Shown: positions 48,332-61,603, counted from the first letter of the stretch. The stretch: DNA of 64,000 bases from Siphonodentalium dalli (GCA_032622095.1 CP136069.1:31006342-31070341); one strand, 5' to 3'. Notes: a model not told the origin generated them from the letters alone. Translations and numbers: made by a program.

Positions 48332-50264
48332 TAAATACAACATTTGGGAATTGGGACACAAGTGTCATTACTTAGGTACATCCCACTCACATATAAACAA
48401 GTCGCGAGTCTGAGACACCAACTGAGCTGAGATAAAGATCCATAAAGCTATTTTTGCTCAACAGCCCATTCTGAGACATATAAAATATAAAACAAGGGGC
48501 ATATCTTGGTGATGATGATGGTTCCAATCAAACATTCGTGGTTTCTACCGGAGAACATGTTCGATGATGGTTAAAATACTTCCTTGGATGTCTGAACCAA
48601 AGATTCATTTGCCTTATCAAACTGGCCGTCGAGAATATTGTGATGAGATTGCAAGGAACTAATTTTTGTCATTTAACCTTTTCTTTACTAAATGGATTCT
48701 CCCATTCAGTTATAAAATTATACATTGGAATAGTCTATTATTCATTTGGAGAGGTGTTCAGGAAATATAAGCAGACAAATAAAAGTGCTTATTTTCGTTT
48801 GTTGATATTATTAACTGTCAAAACATTTTGTAATGAGTATTTATTTAGTATAGAAAGGTTAATATTGATACATGTAATTTCAAGTACTTCATAATACCCA
48901 TACAAACATTTAATAAAATAGCCTGGTTTACAAACATTTGTGTTGAAAAAATAAGACACAGGAGGGTAAACATAAATAAGTGCATCACCACAAATCCACA
49001 AATAGCATACCGGTAATTTAATATCCATTAATTTTACAAGATTTTTGAATAGATAAGTTTTACTCAAAATATAATAATAAACCGGAATTTTTTCCTTGTG
49101 AACTATAAATAGAAAAAGGTGAAGGCAAAAAGAGTCTGCAATGAACTATTTCTTTACGGTGTGACCACATGCTTTATATTTTAGTCAACAAACCAATCAA
49201 ATATATAGTTGCTGTTGCCTAACAGGCAAAAAAAACACATCTATGGACTAGGATGCGATTAGTGGCTCGCTCCGTTCATCTTCCAGCTATTTTACTTTTT
49301 AGTTGTGTATTTATCTACCATTTATCTGATTTGGGGGGCAGGATGTTATCTGGGATAGAATTTCATGCACAATGAAATCAGAAGTTTGTGACTAAAAGCA
49401 TTACGTAACATATGGAATTCATTCAATTAATTATTCGTTGATGTACATACTGTGATGATTGACTACCGCCCCAGTCTGAGTATTCGTGACTGAGTGATTA
49501 GTTCTCACTGAGTATGACATTAATCAACCAAGTACAGAAGTTTAATTGAAATGGTTCTTAACAAATTGATATTTGGTCATTTGTTATTGTTTTCTCTTGA
49601 AAGTTGTCAGATGGAGGCAATGTCTCAGAATGACTGGAAGAAATGGCAACTTTCAAACCAAATTATGTTGGCCCAAAACGAAATGCACTCGCATATTAGA
49701 ATGTGTGAACTATTGCTCCCTCAGCTAAATTAAACCATTCTGTAGAAATGAATGGAAAAAAGTCATAACTGTAATCGCATGGCCAAGAACCTACACTGCA
49801 AATCTCTCTATCCCAAAGCTGTTTTTATTTTAAATTTGATTAAAACATAAACGTTTCTCGCAGGATAAACCTAGTACATGAGCTGAGGAAATTCATTATG
49901 TACATTAAAAAATCGGTAATCATTAAAAACTATCTATAAATGAAATATATGCAGAAAATACTTTAAAATAGGCATCGATTTGTCCCTAATTTTGACCTCG
50001 ACCATTAAAAATATGTTTGTACAATGCTCATAATTCCTTTCACTCAAAATTAAAGTGATTAAATTGCTATAGAGACATAAGTAGGTGTAGGGATTTTTCT
50101 CGGTTGCCAACAGTGGTCCCAATAGTGTCACGTTTCCCAATTTCCAGTTGTCCAAGATCTGTTCCAATCAAGAGTCCAATTAAGATTAATTATCAAATTC
50201 TATTTTAAATTGAGTTCAATTTTCTAGTAAAATGTGAGGCATTTACTCTCCATCAGTTGCTAGG
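48332..50264. other. AT-rich intergenic region
   Basis: Contains AATGGATTCTCCCATTCAG followed by TACATTGGAATAGTCTATTA (48690-48745), which recurs near 30760, 45835 and 60760 and so marks another interspersed repeat. Around 49310-49390 it resembles 56770-56850 (GGCAGGATGTTATCTGGGAT). No gene recognised. Confidence 0.5.
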
Positions 50265-50267
50265 TAC

Positions 50268-50990
50268 CTGGTTTTAAGTGTGTGATGATCTAATTTAGCT
50301 ATCTGGTTTTAAGTGTGTGATGATCTAATTTAGCTATCTGGTTTTCAGTGTGTAGTGTGGTGATCTAATTTAGCTATCTGGTTTTCAGTGTGTGATTAGA
50401 CTGATTTAGCTATCTGGTTTTCAGTGTGTAGTGTGGTGATCTAATTTAGCTATCTGGTTTTCAGTGTGTAGTGTGGTGATCTAATTTAGCTATCTGGTTT
50501 TCAGTGTGTAGTGTGGTGATCTAATTTAGCTATCTGGTTTTCAGTGTGTGATTAGACTGATTAAGCTATCTGGTTTTCAGTGTGTAGTGTGGTGATCTAA
50601 TTTAGCTATCTGGTTTTCAGTGTGTGATTAGACTGATTTAGCTATCTGGTTTTCAGTGTGTGATTAGACTGATTTAGCTATCTGGTTTTCAGTGTGTAGT
50701 GTGGTGATCTAATTTAGCTATCTGGTTTTCAGTGTGTAGTGTGGTGATCTAATTTAGCTATCTGGTTTTCAGTGTGTAGTGTGGTGATCTAAATTAGCTA
50801 TCTGGTTTTCAGTGTGTAGTGTGGTGATCTAATTTAGCTATCTGGTTTTCAGTGTGTAGTGTGGTGATCTAAATTAGCTATCTGGTTTTCAGTGTGTAGT
50901 GTGGTGATCTAATTTAGGTATCTGGTTTTCGGCTTGTGCGTGATTATGGTAATTTAGATACATGTATCTGGTTTTCGATGTGTAGTGCGT
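50268..50990. repeat. Minisatellite, mixed 40- and 36-bp units, ~18 copies
   Basis: Every unit begins CTGGTTTTCAGTGTGT. The commoner unit continues AGTGTGGTGATCTAATTTAGCTAT-like (40 in total); the other continues GATTAGACTGATTTAGCTAT (36). The two types are interspersed, and the array frays at both ends. Confidence 0.95.
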
Positions 50991-51099
50991 GATGACCATT
51001 TGAATGGGAATCTCTCTGAAACCCTGTGTTGATTTTCATTGTCTGATACTACACATCTCTCGCTCATAAAATAACTCATATGAAGTGAATGATACATTT

Positions 51100-51735
51100 G
51101 TCATTTATATTGTGGCCTGCAATTTGGTTTCTCGTGGATTCTGAGCTCATCTGTATGACCTCTGGCTCTAAATTTTGTTTATGAGGCTAATTTACACTAA
51201 ATGAATCTGAATCTGTACATGAACTTCAGGCCATCTATTAAATTGACTACAATACATTTTGATAGTGATAAGGTTAGCATACATGAATATCGTTCAACTG
51301 ACAATGTTTCTACAACTTTCTAGCAACTTTGAACAGTTACGGAGCATTTTCCATGATATCATTTAGTTAGTTACTAAAACGTGTTATTTTTGAAATGTCT
51401 ACATGAACCCATTTTCTATAATTTCAATGTCTGACTTATGTTGAATGGACTCGACTTAATATTTTGAATTCTCTATGTAGTATTTTAACTAATATAAACG
51501 TTTATTTTAAAGTTAGAAGCAAAAAGATTGTGCCTGTGACTGCTTGAAGTTAGATGTATCTACATCTACATGTACTTATCCCCACAAGGGAATAAATTGT
51601 GAGTATTTGACTGGGGACCAGACGACAGTAATGAAACTGGTGTAGTGATGACATTCGATAGGGACAAATGATCTTCAGTGATTAGTTATCAGATCTGAAC
51701 ACCAGAAATAATTAGTAAAGGATTTCTCATGAGCG
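51100..51735. repeat. Third, diverged partial copy of the duplicon
   Basis: GAATCTGTACATGAACTTCA, GAGCATTTTCCATGATATCA and especially GAAACTGGTGTAGTGATGAC through AGATCTGAACACCAGAAAT (51630-51715) match 41660-41745 and 58855-58940 in the same order. Confidence 0.7.
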
Positions 51736-51863
51736 GCTACTATTAAAATATGTTAGTCAATTCCATGCCCAATGTAAAAAGTTTGGATGGGAATTTCGTG
51801 ATTTGTTTACTCCCACTTTTAGGAAAATTGGGTATACTGGATTGACTACATTGTCCGGGCATA

Positions 51864-52078
51864 CAGTAATGCCCTAATTAATCGACTCCTTTAACCACAG
51901 CAGAATTATGGGTAAACTTTTCAGGATTTAGTCGGAAATATGGCTTGTTGCCATTCATCGGAAAGCTCTCGGGGAGAACTTTCCGATGAATGGCAACAAG
52001 CCATATTTCAGACTAAATCCTGAAAAGTTACCCATAATTCTGCTGTGGTTACGGAGTAGATTAATTAGGGCATTAGTG
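51864..52078. mobile_element. Foldback family A, full copy
   Basis: 215 bases flanked by TA on both sides. Centre GAAAGCTCTCGGGGAGAACTTTC. Confidence 0.88.
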
Positions 52079-52117
52079 TATATTTTAGCCATGGATGAAT
52101 TAAATTTCGTATGCAAA

Positions 52118-52220
52118 CCTTGAAATAGTGAGCCTGTCATTTTCAGAATGAGGTCCCCAGAGGGTGAATTTAGTGATATCTGGGGACCTCATTCTGCAAA
52201 TGACACACACTATTTCAAGG
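52118..52220. mobile_element. Foldback family C, minimal copy
   Basis: CCTTGAAATAGTGAGCCTGT to CACACACTATTTCAAGG with one shortened palindrome. This 103-base copy defines the shortest unit of the family. Confidence 0.85.
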
Positions 52221-52676
52221 CTTGTTCGTTTGGATGTTTGCCATCATGACTGCTTTCAAAAGAGGGGCATTGAATTTTTAGATTTGCTTTGAAAGGAGCG
52301 TCCAATGACATTTGCATTTTTGCCTGTTTTGAGGCCCTTAGTTTGTCATTTTTTCATGATTTTTGTCCGTCTGGCTCTTATACGGGTGGTCTTTTAACCA
52401 TTATTTTTATTACTGATCTTTAATACAGGAGAGATTAGCAGAGGTCCTCTGTGTTCGAGTTCCTAGTAGCAAATTGTAGAAATGGCTGAAGATTTCAATA
52501 GTTCTGCTAGTTAAATGCTACGGTGCATGCGGGATATTTCTATATCATATTCTATTTGTATATATGTTGGTGATGATGGTTCCTATCATACATTCATGGT
52601 TTCTATCAGAGGACAGTTTAATGATGGTTATTATCCTTCCTTTGATGTCTGAACCAAATTTATCCCTTTGCCTTAA

Positions 52677-53064
52677 CCCTTTACCCAACAGAAGGGCCCT
52701 GTGCCAATGCATTCTCTTATATATGCGAGTCGACCATAGGTCGCCTCGCATATACTAGTATAAGAGAATGCATTGGCTTAACACATTAAGAATTATAAAA
52801 TTGTTAAAGAATGTAAGAAAAAATGGTAAAAAGTGTTAAAAACAGATTTTTTTTAGGCCAATGCATTCTCTTATATATGCGAGGCGACCTATGGTCGACT
52901 CGCATATATAAGAGAATGCATTGGCACATGGCATAACTGTAACTATCACAATGTGGTCAAGGAGCCGGTTCCAATGATATCCATATGTGTATGGTTCTAT
53001 TGAGACAGACCGAAGATATTTTAGGCTGTTGAAGCTTTATTTGGCCGGTTTGTTGGGTAAAGGG
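52677..53064. mobile_element. piggyBac-like TTAA element G, copy 2
   Basis: 388 bases, flanked by TTAA at 52673-52676 and 53065-53068. Ends CCCTTTACCCAACAGAAGGG and GGTTTGTTGGGTAAAGGG. It contains palindromes B at 52703-52777 (with a 6-base insert) and 52857-52925. It provides the empty site for the insert at 28833-29817. Confidence 0.9.
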
Positions 53065-53487
53065 TTAAGGCCATTCACAGTGTTTACACACAGCGTGGTT
53101 CGTCAAATTATAACACTGGAGTGGATGCTTGCACATGATGGGTGATTCACAAAATTTGCAAAACGCTGCTGCAACATTTAACATCTGTGTCCTGCGTTTC
53201 ACATGCAAGAATCTGACTTTTCCAATGACTAGAACCTGGAAGCACAGCAGTTTTCAGTCTGGTCAGTTTTCATAGTGCATCTCTTCACCATGCAGTCATT
53301 TAAAAAAAAAAATGTGCGAATAACACAAACCCGGGGTTAAAAGGAAACATACGAACGAGTAACTGCAGAAAACACATTTGTGCCCAGCCAACTCCAAACT
53401 AGCAGTCAAGAGTTGGTCCAAAATAACAGTGGTGGAGTTCAAATTGGGGGTTTTTGTCCAGCCATTGTGTTTTTGTATGCTCATTTT

Positions 53488-53945
53488 TATACCCCGCCAA
53501 ATTTAAAATTTGCTGGGGATACAGTAATGGGTTCCATCCGTCCATCCGTCTGTCCCAAATTTGTAAGTCATAACTTGAACAAATGTAAATGGATTTAGAT
53601 TTGTGGTATATGAGTTCACCTGACCAGTATCTAGAACGAGTTTGCAAACCAGGTCCGGCCGGATATTTTCAGCAGAGTTATTGGACTTTTGTTTATTTTG
53701 TTGTGTGCAAAAGGACGATGCAAAAGGACGACATCACGGGGCTAATTTCCACGAATGTCAACGGATTTAAAATATTTTTGGTATATTCGTTCCCATGACC
53801 AGTACCTAAAATGAGTTCGCAAGCCAGGCTTTTTGACAAAATCCCACCTCTTGTTTAGCACATACTGAGAACGCAAATATTATTGAGAATGCACTTCCCC
53901 AACTGCACAATTCGGCGGGGGATACCGCTGTCTGCGACTGCTTAT
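53488..53945. mobile_element. TTATACCCCGCC-type non-autonomous element
   Basis: Left end TTTTTATACCCCGCCAAATT pairs over a small hairpin (AAATTTAAAATTTGC) and runs into CCGTCCATCCGTCTGTCCC. The right end is GGCGGGGGATACCGCTGTCT then GCGACTGCTTATT. This end pair is common in marine invertebrate genomes (recalled, not searched). The inner part has two ~170-bp diverged repeats (GACCAGTATCTAGAACGAGT / GACCAGTACCTAAAATGAGT). Confidence 0.6.
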
Positions 53946-53954
53946 TAACCATTT

Positions 53955-54165
53955 GATGATGGTTGCGCTGGTGCAGCATTAAAGATCATGTGCCAGTGCA
54001 TTCTCCTTAGGGAGCCTCGCATATATAAGTGAATGCACTGGCTTAAAAGGTCAAGGTAAATATTGTTAGACCAATATATGCGAGACTCGGATGTATAATA
54101 GAATGCATTGGCACAGAGTTTACATAAAATTTCAGGAAGCTCCAGTCATGAAACTGTTAAAAAAC
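53955..54165. mobile_element. Degenerate double-palindrome element
   Basis: GCGCTGGTGCAGCATTAAAG, a worn palindrome, GGCTTAAAAGGTCAAGGTAA, a second worn palindrome, then ATTTCAGGAAGCTCCAGTCATG. Same type as 19349-19562 and 34550-34722. Confidence 0.6.
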
Positions 54166-54342
54166 GGAATGTATTAAACTATTATGTTATTGGACAGTCT
54201 GGATAATAACTTGAGATCTCAACTGAATGTAATAAAATTTGCTGTGTGTTTACTAGCACAACTCGGGTTTGCCTGCCTATTTCACCAGATGTAATTACCA
54301 GGGGTGTAGTTTGCCATGCCCCAGCGATGCTCCAGTTATTAA

Positions 54343-56150
54343 CCCTTTCAGCGCGGCAAGCATCGGCTTCCCGGTAGACTGCGGCAAGCCGATATATCGG
54401 CTTCAGGTATGACTATTTAACAACATTGATTGGTTAGTTTTTTACGACAGTGACCATTCAGCGACCTTCTTCTTGAAATGCGCGGCAATATTAACGTCAC
54501 TGGTTGTAATTCCTGTGTAACTATATAACTTGTGACGTCGTAGAGCTACAGGTAATCATCTATTGAACAATGCGGGATCTGCGGCGCCTTTAGACATTAC
54601 ATGACGGCGGGAAATCTTTTCGTTATGGGCACAATTTAAGGTGCGAGACAAGTAAACAGTTTCAATCCTACATCAGAATCTCAGGATTGTTATGGCATAT
54701 AACACGGATATACACAATGGAGACCATTGTACAGCTCCAGGCACAATAATGTGGCCACCATTTGCACTGGGATCGTAGCAAAGCGTATTTTTGATGGCAA
54801 TAGTCCAATATTTGTATAAATACATGTATGAGTTGATCAGGCAGACCTGCGTGAATTATTTCGTTCACATTCCTAATGACCAATTATGTGACCTCTATAC
54901 TGACGGGTTTCTCTTAGTAGACTATAGGTAGGCCTATATAGACTGTACCATTGTAAATACCGCGTGTATCACGTTTATATATATATATACATGTATATGA
55001 CCCATACCTACATGAAAATCGCACTTGTAATTCCTGTAATTGGAACAATCTCCCACAAATTACCAGAATATATATCTCATAATCAGGGTTGGCTGATTTA
55101 AATCAAGCGATTTAAATCGTTGATTTAAATCAATGATTTTTTTTCAAAAAAATCATTTATTTAAATCAAAATTTTTGAAATGATTGCATATCTCAAGAAT
55201 TTGCAATATCTAACAAGGTTTTTTGTAAACTATAACATGATTATGATTAAACAATATACAAAATTGGATAATAGATATGAAATTGTGAAGTAATTGTCAA
55301 CACTATAGAAACAGGCATACTGCATGGTTCTGTGACTACTGCTCCAGCAACGACCTGTTCCGCTTATTTGTAACTACAATCAGATTCAGCACTCCTATTA
55401 AATTTCCTTTCCTTTTCTGATTGCCATACATGTAAATGCCAACCAAGTAATTATACCATATACTGTGCCATCTAAACTACTCTAGTTATCCATACTTGAT
55501 ATATGTATGGTGTGATTACATGTATGTCCTCGTCACCGAGGAGAAAAGGTGATTGATAATATATTCAGTTCTCAGCTAAAATTTACTAAATGTTTTAGTA
55601 AATCTTTAAGCACAGGTCTAGTTATCCAAATATCACAACATTGGAACTCACATGGACCTAAGTGTATGCATAATTAAAGTACATGGTCGCTATAACTGTT
55701 CTGCCACGATATTTGTGCTTGATACATGTAGTTATACAAAAAATAATAATAGAATTTTGATTAATCCAGCCTTGATTAAGCAACACATTTTAGAACCTTC
55801 ATTTATCAAAGACATTGCACAATTGCATATTTTCATAACAATTAGAAAACAAATCAAAAAAATCGATTTAAATCAAATAAATCTGATTTAAATCAAATAA
55901 ATCGATTTTTTTGATTTATTTAAAAAAAATCAAAAAAATCACCAACCCTGCTCGTAATGGAGAATATCAATTGATACAATTGCAAAACAAATTAAATATA
56001 AATTTATCACGGATACCAACGTTTTTTTTCTTCACCTGTAGTCTGAAATCCAGGTGTGACATATCCATAATGCTATACATACTTATATTATATTATGGAA
56101 ATATATTCAGCAGTGATGCACATGTCTGGAAATCTATTTAGCAGTAAAAG
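54343..56150. mobile_element. Possible TTAA (piggyBac-like) element, interrupted
   Basis: TTAACCCTTTCAGCGCGGCA near 54339 and AGCAGTAAAAGGGTTAA ending near 56155 give CCCTTT...AAAGGG ends with TTAA on both sides, but the inverted match is short. A hAT-like element (55084-55950) lies inside. Confidence 0.4.
55084..55950. mobile_element. hAT-like element with GATTTAAATC subterminal repeats
   Basis: Starts CAGGGTTGGCTGATTTAAAT and ends ACCAACCCTG. Flanking octamers CTCATAAT (55076-55083) and CTCGTAAT (55951-55958), seven of eight matching. Dense GATTTAAATCAAATAAATC repeats lie near both ends, as in hAT elements. Internal ORF of 79 residues not recognisable. Confidence 0.8.
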
Positions 56151-56570
56151 GGTTAAGTAATACTAATTAGAGTGTTTATTAACGAGCTGAACCTGGATGA
56201 ATAACTACAGCTTGACAGGTCACACCTGTCCTCGGGCTACAATTTCCATTTTAAAGGGACCCCAGGCCTTCGAAGTGGGTTAATCTGCACATACAAGTCT
56301 GAAACAAGTACATTTAAATGAAAATTAGATTGACATTGTTTTTATTTTAATTATTATTAACTCTAAAAATAACATGTTGCATGTCAAAACCACGGTTATA
56401 TATAAACAGTGCTGTTGCAGTGGAGTTAAACATGTTTTAATTGTTGATGGCAACTCTTGTTTACATAACAATGGTTTCAACATGCAAATATTTTTATTTG
56501 ACAACTATCAATAATGAATATAAGAACAAAGTTGATCAATTTCCCCCCACCCATGTTCTTGTTGATGTTT

Positions 56571-56692
56571 TAAGACTATATTTTTGTGTGGACATTTACC
56601 CACCGAGTGCCTTTGGTCACTTTAATAATGGTTCTTTTTGTGAAGGGGTGCATTGCTCGAGGCCCCACTGTAGACAAATTCATACCAGGTTA
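56571..56692 (+). other. Possible exon with C-x-RP-x-C-x3-H zinc finger
   Basis: Within an open frame (56441-56794), the stretch SAFGHFNNGSFCEGVHC followed by SRPHCRQIHTR has the pattern C-x4-C-x-R-P-H-C-x3-H. This recalls the N-terminal zinc finger of REXO1-type proteins (C-x-RP-Y-C-x3-H). A plausible donor (CATACCAG|GTTAGC) follows at about 56692. No other exon of such a gene was found nearby. It may be a lone exon of a gene extending outside recognisable range, a repeat-borne fragment, or chance. Confidence 0.2.
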
Positions 56693-58225
56693 GCTCGTCT
56701 GTGGAATTGGGTGCAATTGATGGCTCAGTTCCTGTTCAATTGTGAAAATCCAGTCATTTTCTGCTCACATGTTATTTATCTGATTTTCTTATAGGATGGG
56801 GGTGGCAGGGTGTAGTCTGGGGGGGGCAGGGTGTAGTCTGGGATAGAATGTCGAAAATGACGCCACATGTGGTGAAGCAATCTTCTTTAAATGAATCTCG
56901 AACTAACTTCGGTATTTGTAATGTTTATACAAATCGTGAAAAGCAGGAGACACAAGTCAGCGTAATCACACCCTACAGAACATTTATTGATATTATATTA
57001 TTCATCCAGCCATTAGTGTGTGTGTGTGTTGTCGAAGACCGGGGACCATCAGTTAGAAGCTGTCTTGGGTTTCAAATATACTAATATGCCTATTAGTTTG
57101 AGGGTTTGTTGCAGCTGCAAGGCCATCAATATCTCAACCGTTGGTTGTCAGATCTGTGTTGATTAATAAAACAAATTTTGGGGTCCATTAAATTGGAAGC
57201 TGCCCTGGGTTATTAATGTTTCCAGATGACTGTTTGCGTAATGACCTTGGAACTGCAACAAACAATGCCCGTTTTATTACAGGAGTCTCCAGAGGGTTAA
57301 ATTCGCTGGGTAATAACTCCACTGCACATCATGTCAATTGGAATTAACAATTTGTCACTGGATAATTATAACGTCTTAAGCACTATTAAAAAACAAAATT
57401 TGAGTTTGATAAGTCATTGAATGTTCGTTCGTCCGTCGCACTTTTTAGTACCTTCAGATTTCATCCGAGAGACTGTGGTCTTTCAAAAGATCGTTCATTG
57501 AAGTTGCTTTCACGTTTTCCATTAGAGTTCATTTTCCATTTCTTTGTTTATCTGAATGTAGGATTTCCGTCTGTCCGCTCGTATCTGCCATGGGTTATTG
57601 GATTCTGTTGAAATTTGGTATGGAGGTTTGGCATCAATCAGGAGGGCTTTCAAATGAGTTATGTTTGCATTTTCCATTTGAGTTATCCTCCTTTGTTCAT
57701 ATGAAAATGTTGAAATATTTTTTTTCATCTACTCATGTTCTGTAACTTTTTATATTTGGTTTGCATCCTGCCCATATTTCAATTGGCACCATGGGGGTAT
57801 CTCAGCACCCGAGGTGCAACTTGTTTTATCTTGACAACGCTGGGGCTGATGATGATCGGCAAGTTTTAGATCCATGATCTGCTGACCAAGTCACCAAACC
57901 TGAGGCTCCACGTTGTCAATTAACTTGAAGATGTGAATTTTTTAGGGGCAAAATTTACACTGTTAAGCGAATCTGTTCATGCCACCTCAAGTTAACTGCA
58001 ATAAATTTGGATAGTCTATTGAGCAGGGGTCGATTTAATGTTTTAAATTTGTATAGCATTTTGCAGCACTGGGTACAGTGGGTTGGTTTTGTATATCATT
58101 CCCTATCAATGCACGTCTTCATTGTAAATTGGTTAGCAGAAATCGTAAATCATGTGGCAAATTGCGATGCGAAATTGCAAATCCAGTTAAATAGAGACCT
58201 GCTATAGTGTTGTAAGGTTAGCATA

Positions 58226-58436
58226 CATTAATGCCCTAAATAATTGACTTCTTAACCAGAGCAGAATTATGGGTAATTTCAGGATTTAGTCTGAAATGTG
58301 GCTTTTTGCCATTAATCGGAAAGCTCTCGGTGAGAGCTTTCCGATGAATGGCAACAAGCCATATTTCAGACTAAATCCTGAAAAATTACCCATAATTCTG
58401 CTGTGGTTAAGGAGTCAATTATTTAGGGCATTACTG
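58226..58436. mobile_element. Foldback family A, full copy
   Basis: Orthologous within the duplication to 41012-41224. The first terminal base triplet has mutated (CAT for CAG). Confidence 0.88.
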
Positions 58437-60012
58437 GATAAGGTTTAACGGTATCTCTTTCCAGCATCTTTGTGGACAGTTATTGAGCATTTTCCATATG
58501 ACCAGTGAAGGATCTCAATTTTTAAACTCACAATTGCTCTTGCACACCATTGTTTTCCTGGACTTGTTTTGGATTCTATTTTCACTAATATACAACCAAA
58601 ATATTTGCGTGAAAAATTTATTTCAAAAAACAGTTACCGGTAGTTATATCTTCATGTACTTAAAGTGATGTGAAACACTCCTGCAGGGTGACCAAATGGA
58701 AATTAAGAATAATATTGCTCTAAAAAAGTTATTTTTTACGAATATTAATCCAATTGACAACTCGCACCGTCGTTCTTATATATTAATTAAATGCAATGAC
58801 TCTTGATGATAAAATCATTTGTGTTAGTTAATAGCCGATGATTACTTCCCAAATGAAACTGGTGTAGTGATGACATTCGATAGGGACAAATGATCTTCAG
58901 TGATTAGTTATCAGATCTGAACACCAGAAATTTATTAGTAAAAGAAGCATTCTAGTTGTTATTGAGAAGACTCTGTAAACTTCCGTCCCGTATAATAATG
59001 GAGGGGTCTCATTAATATACCTGCATGTACATTGGAGTTTCTATTTTCAAACTGGTATCTGTCATAACCGTCAACCAGAACTCGCTCTTAAGATGGAAGT
59101 GTCTAATCTGAAAGATATTATGCACTGTGATATAAGATATAATCAATGACCTTGTCAGATTAAAGTAAGCCCCCCCCCCCCCCCTCCGAAAATTTGAGCT
59201 CAACGGCCATCCAGAGTTCACCTGGAGGATATACCTAATATGACATGAATGAAAAACAGGTTGCCTAAAAGTCTGGTGAAGGTTAAATCTTGTTTGGGTG
59301 CATGAAACTGAAAAGTTAGTATTCAGGCGCTATGGCAACTGGAGGAACGTAACATTCTACTAACATTGCCGAAAATTTGAAGCAAATCGACCTCACCACT
59401 CCATGGAAAACATCGTCGGAACTATGCTAAATTGTAAATATTTACTACTCGATTCGGCGATAAACTAACGAAATCGATTCCCCCATCTGGAGTCACTGCA
59501 TTTAATTCACATATAGGAATGATGGTGGGTGTTGTCAATTTGGATATCCTATTTGTATAAATTACTACTTTGAACAAGATCATTCTCCATTTCCATTTGA
59601 TCACCATACGGGAGTGCTTCACATCACTTTAATCAAGTGAGCCGAAACATCCCCCAGCTTCACCAATGATGAACAGTTGATATGATGACCGTGATTATAA
59701 CTAATTGTATTAGCTCTATCTGATGGTGAAGCTTGTCCATTAATTATCTTTAACAAATAAATTGGTTGAACACGTAAGAAAAATTCATTTGGGATTAAAC
59801 CACGTACAGGTACCAGGTTTCAGTCTGTCCAAACAATAATACTTAAGTTATTAGCTGGAAAATAAAAATTTGGCGTTTTCTCAGTTTGACAAAGGTTATA
59901 ACGCAGGCAAAATTTGTGGGACCGACCCCATGATAAAACTTGACACCTGTTATCTTGATTAAACCACATACAATCCTCCAAAGTTTTGAGTTGATTGAAA
60001 GTCATATCCTAA

Positions 60013-60291
60013 ATGTTGACCGATTGGTTACATAATATACCCCTGGGGTATAAGCAGGTAAAGTTAAGGAATCTGTCTTGCAGAAATAAAAACAATATAC
60101 CTGTATCTACCTTAATTTCTTTGGAATTTCATCAACATAATTCCATTCAACTGACTACTTATTCCAAATGGGATAATTTTCCTCATGGCCACAAATGTTT
60201 TGCCGATGATGATCCAACTGTTCAACTGCTGTCTGAAGAAACACCTGTTGAAAAGTTAAAATCTGAGGCCATAGAAAATTGTGACTATTAG
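60013..60291 (+). CDS. Unrecognised 92-residue ORF in duplicon copy 2
   Basis: Counterpart of 43244-43522, same length, same start after TAA and same stop, two residues different. Around it the duplicons differ by several indels, yet none falls inside the ORF. That could be constraint or small-sample luck. No domain recognised. Confidence 0.25.
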   Translation: MLTDWLHNIPLGYKQVKLRNLSCRNKNNIPVSTLISLEFHQHNSIQLTTYSKWDNFPHGHKCFADDDPTVQLLSEETPVEKLKSEAIENCDY

Positions 60292-61603
60292 CAGATAATA
60301 TTAATAGTGGTTACTCTCACAGGTCCCCAGAACAGAAATTGACCCCGCCCCCAATAGTACTTAATCATTGAGAAAGGTATCCAACTTGGCCGGGCCTAAT
60401 TTTTTATCATTTCCCCCCCCCCCCAAAGTCCATAAACCAGGTTCAAAATAGTAAAATACACAAAAACAATATTTGTTTCATAAATGCCTCCTATATAGGT
60501 AGAAAGATATTTTATTATTGTTCAATTTAGTGTATCCCTTGTAAAAATTGGTTCAGAAAAACTGTTATGAGCACAGCTCCGACTCAAACCGGCTGTAAAA
60601 TTTCAATCGTTCTGGTGTCTGCTAAAGTTTAAACAAGGTCGAAGAGTCAGATTTTTAAACTACTTGCGCTTCAAAAATGCACTCAATGGTAAGTAGAATA
60701 TATATATTATAAATCATTAGAAGTGGAATTGTTTACTGACCCACTCATTTACACCCGGTTGTAAAAGTATACATTTGAATGGTCTATTGTTAGGAAATAT
60801 GAAAATGGATTCGTGTGGCAATCTCACAGGACTTCCCTGTCAAGTAAATTTTGGGCTAAAGTTTGCCGCCATCCTCGCACTTAAGCACCCATCCTGCCAT
60901 GTTTATTTCCTATAGTGTTCTTGAAATGTGCCCCCCCTTTTTTTTTTGGCCATTATTTAGTAAAGATGATTTTTGACTAAATATCAGGCATACTAGGGTT
61001 ATATTTCTTTGAAACGCTCACAACATTTGGTGACTGGGAAGTCATGATATTGCCATTTCTATTCATTTGTACGAAATGTTCATATTTCAATGGCCTAAGC
61101 CATGACAATTATTAGCAAGTGTTTTCAACTTTCAGGACATGAAATTGTTGCAAGCATTCATTGATGGACTTAAAATCAGAAAGACCTTTTGATATTCGTG
61201 AGAAATTATTTTGGCGAGCCTTCAATCAAGAATCATGGTATGATGAACATAACAATTTAACTCGCACTCATAACGGGTGCCTGTCTCTATATTGGCTTGC
61301 ACTTGGTAGCGTGTGCTATATAAATTCTTACATGTGTGAATATTTACATTCGTACTTTGCTTACTAATGAGAATCACATGTGTATGGACATGGTTCTGTG
61401 TTACAAATGTTTTTCCATTTGTCGAGCCAGACGAAGTCTTAAGTGTGCCATTAATAATTATTGTACTGCACTTATCATTGTACTTTCAATGAATCCGATA
61501 GTTTGAAGATGTAGCCCTGTTGACGGCTCATTACACCCTTGATTTGGATTTTTTCATCTGCAGCATTGCCTTTTGTCATAGATAATTTTAGTTTTCCTGA
61601 TTA

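Noticed and set aside
50268-50990. Possible CRISPR-like array of regular repeats
   Set aside because: Units are contiguous with no unique spacers, and the window is clearly animal; it is a minisatellite.
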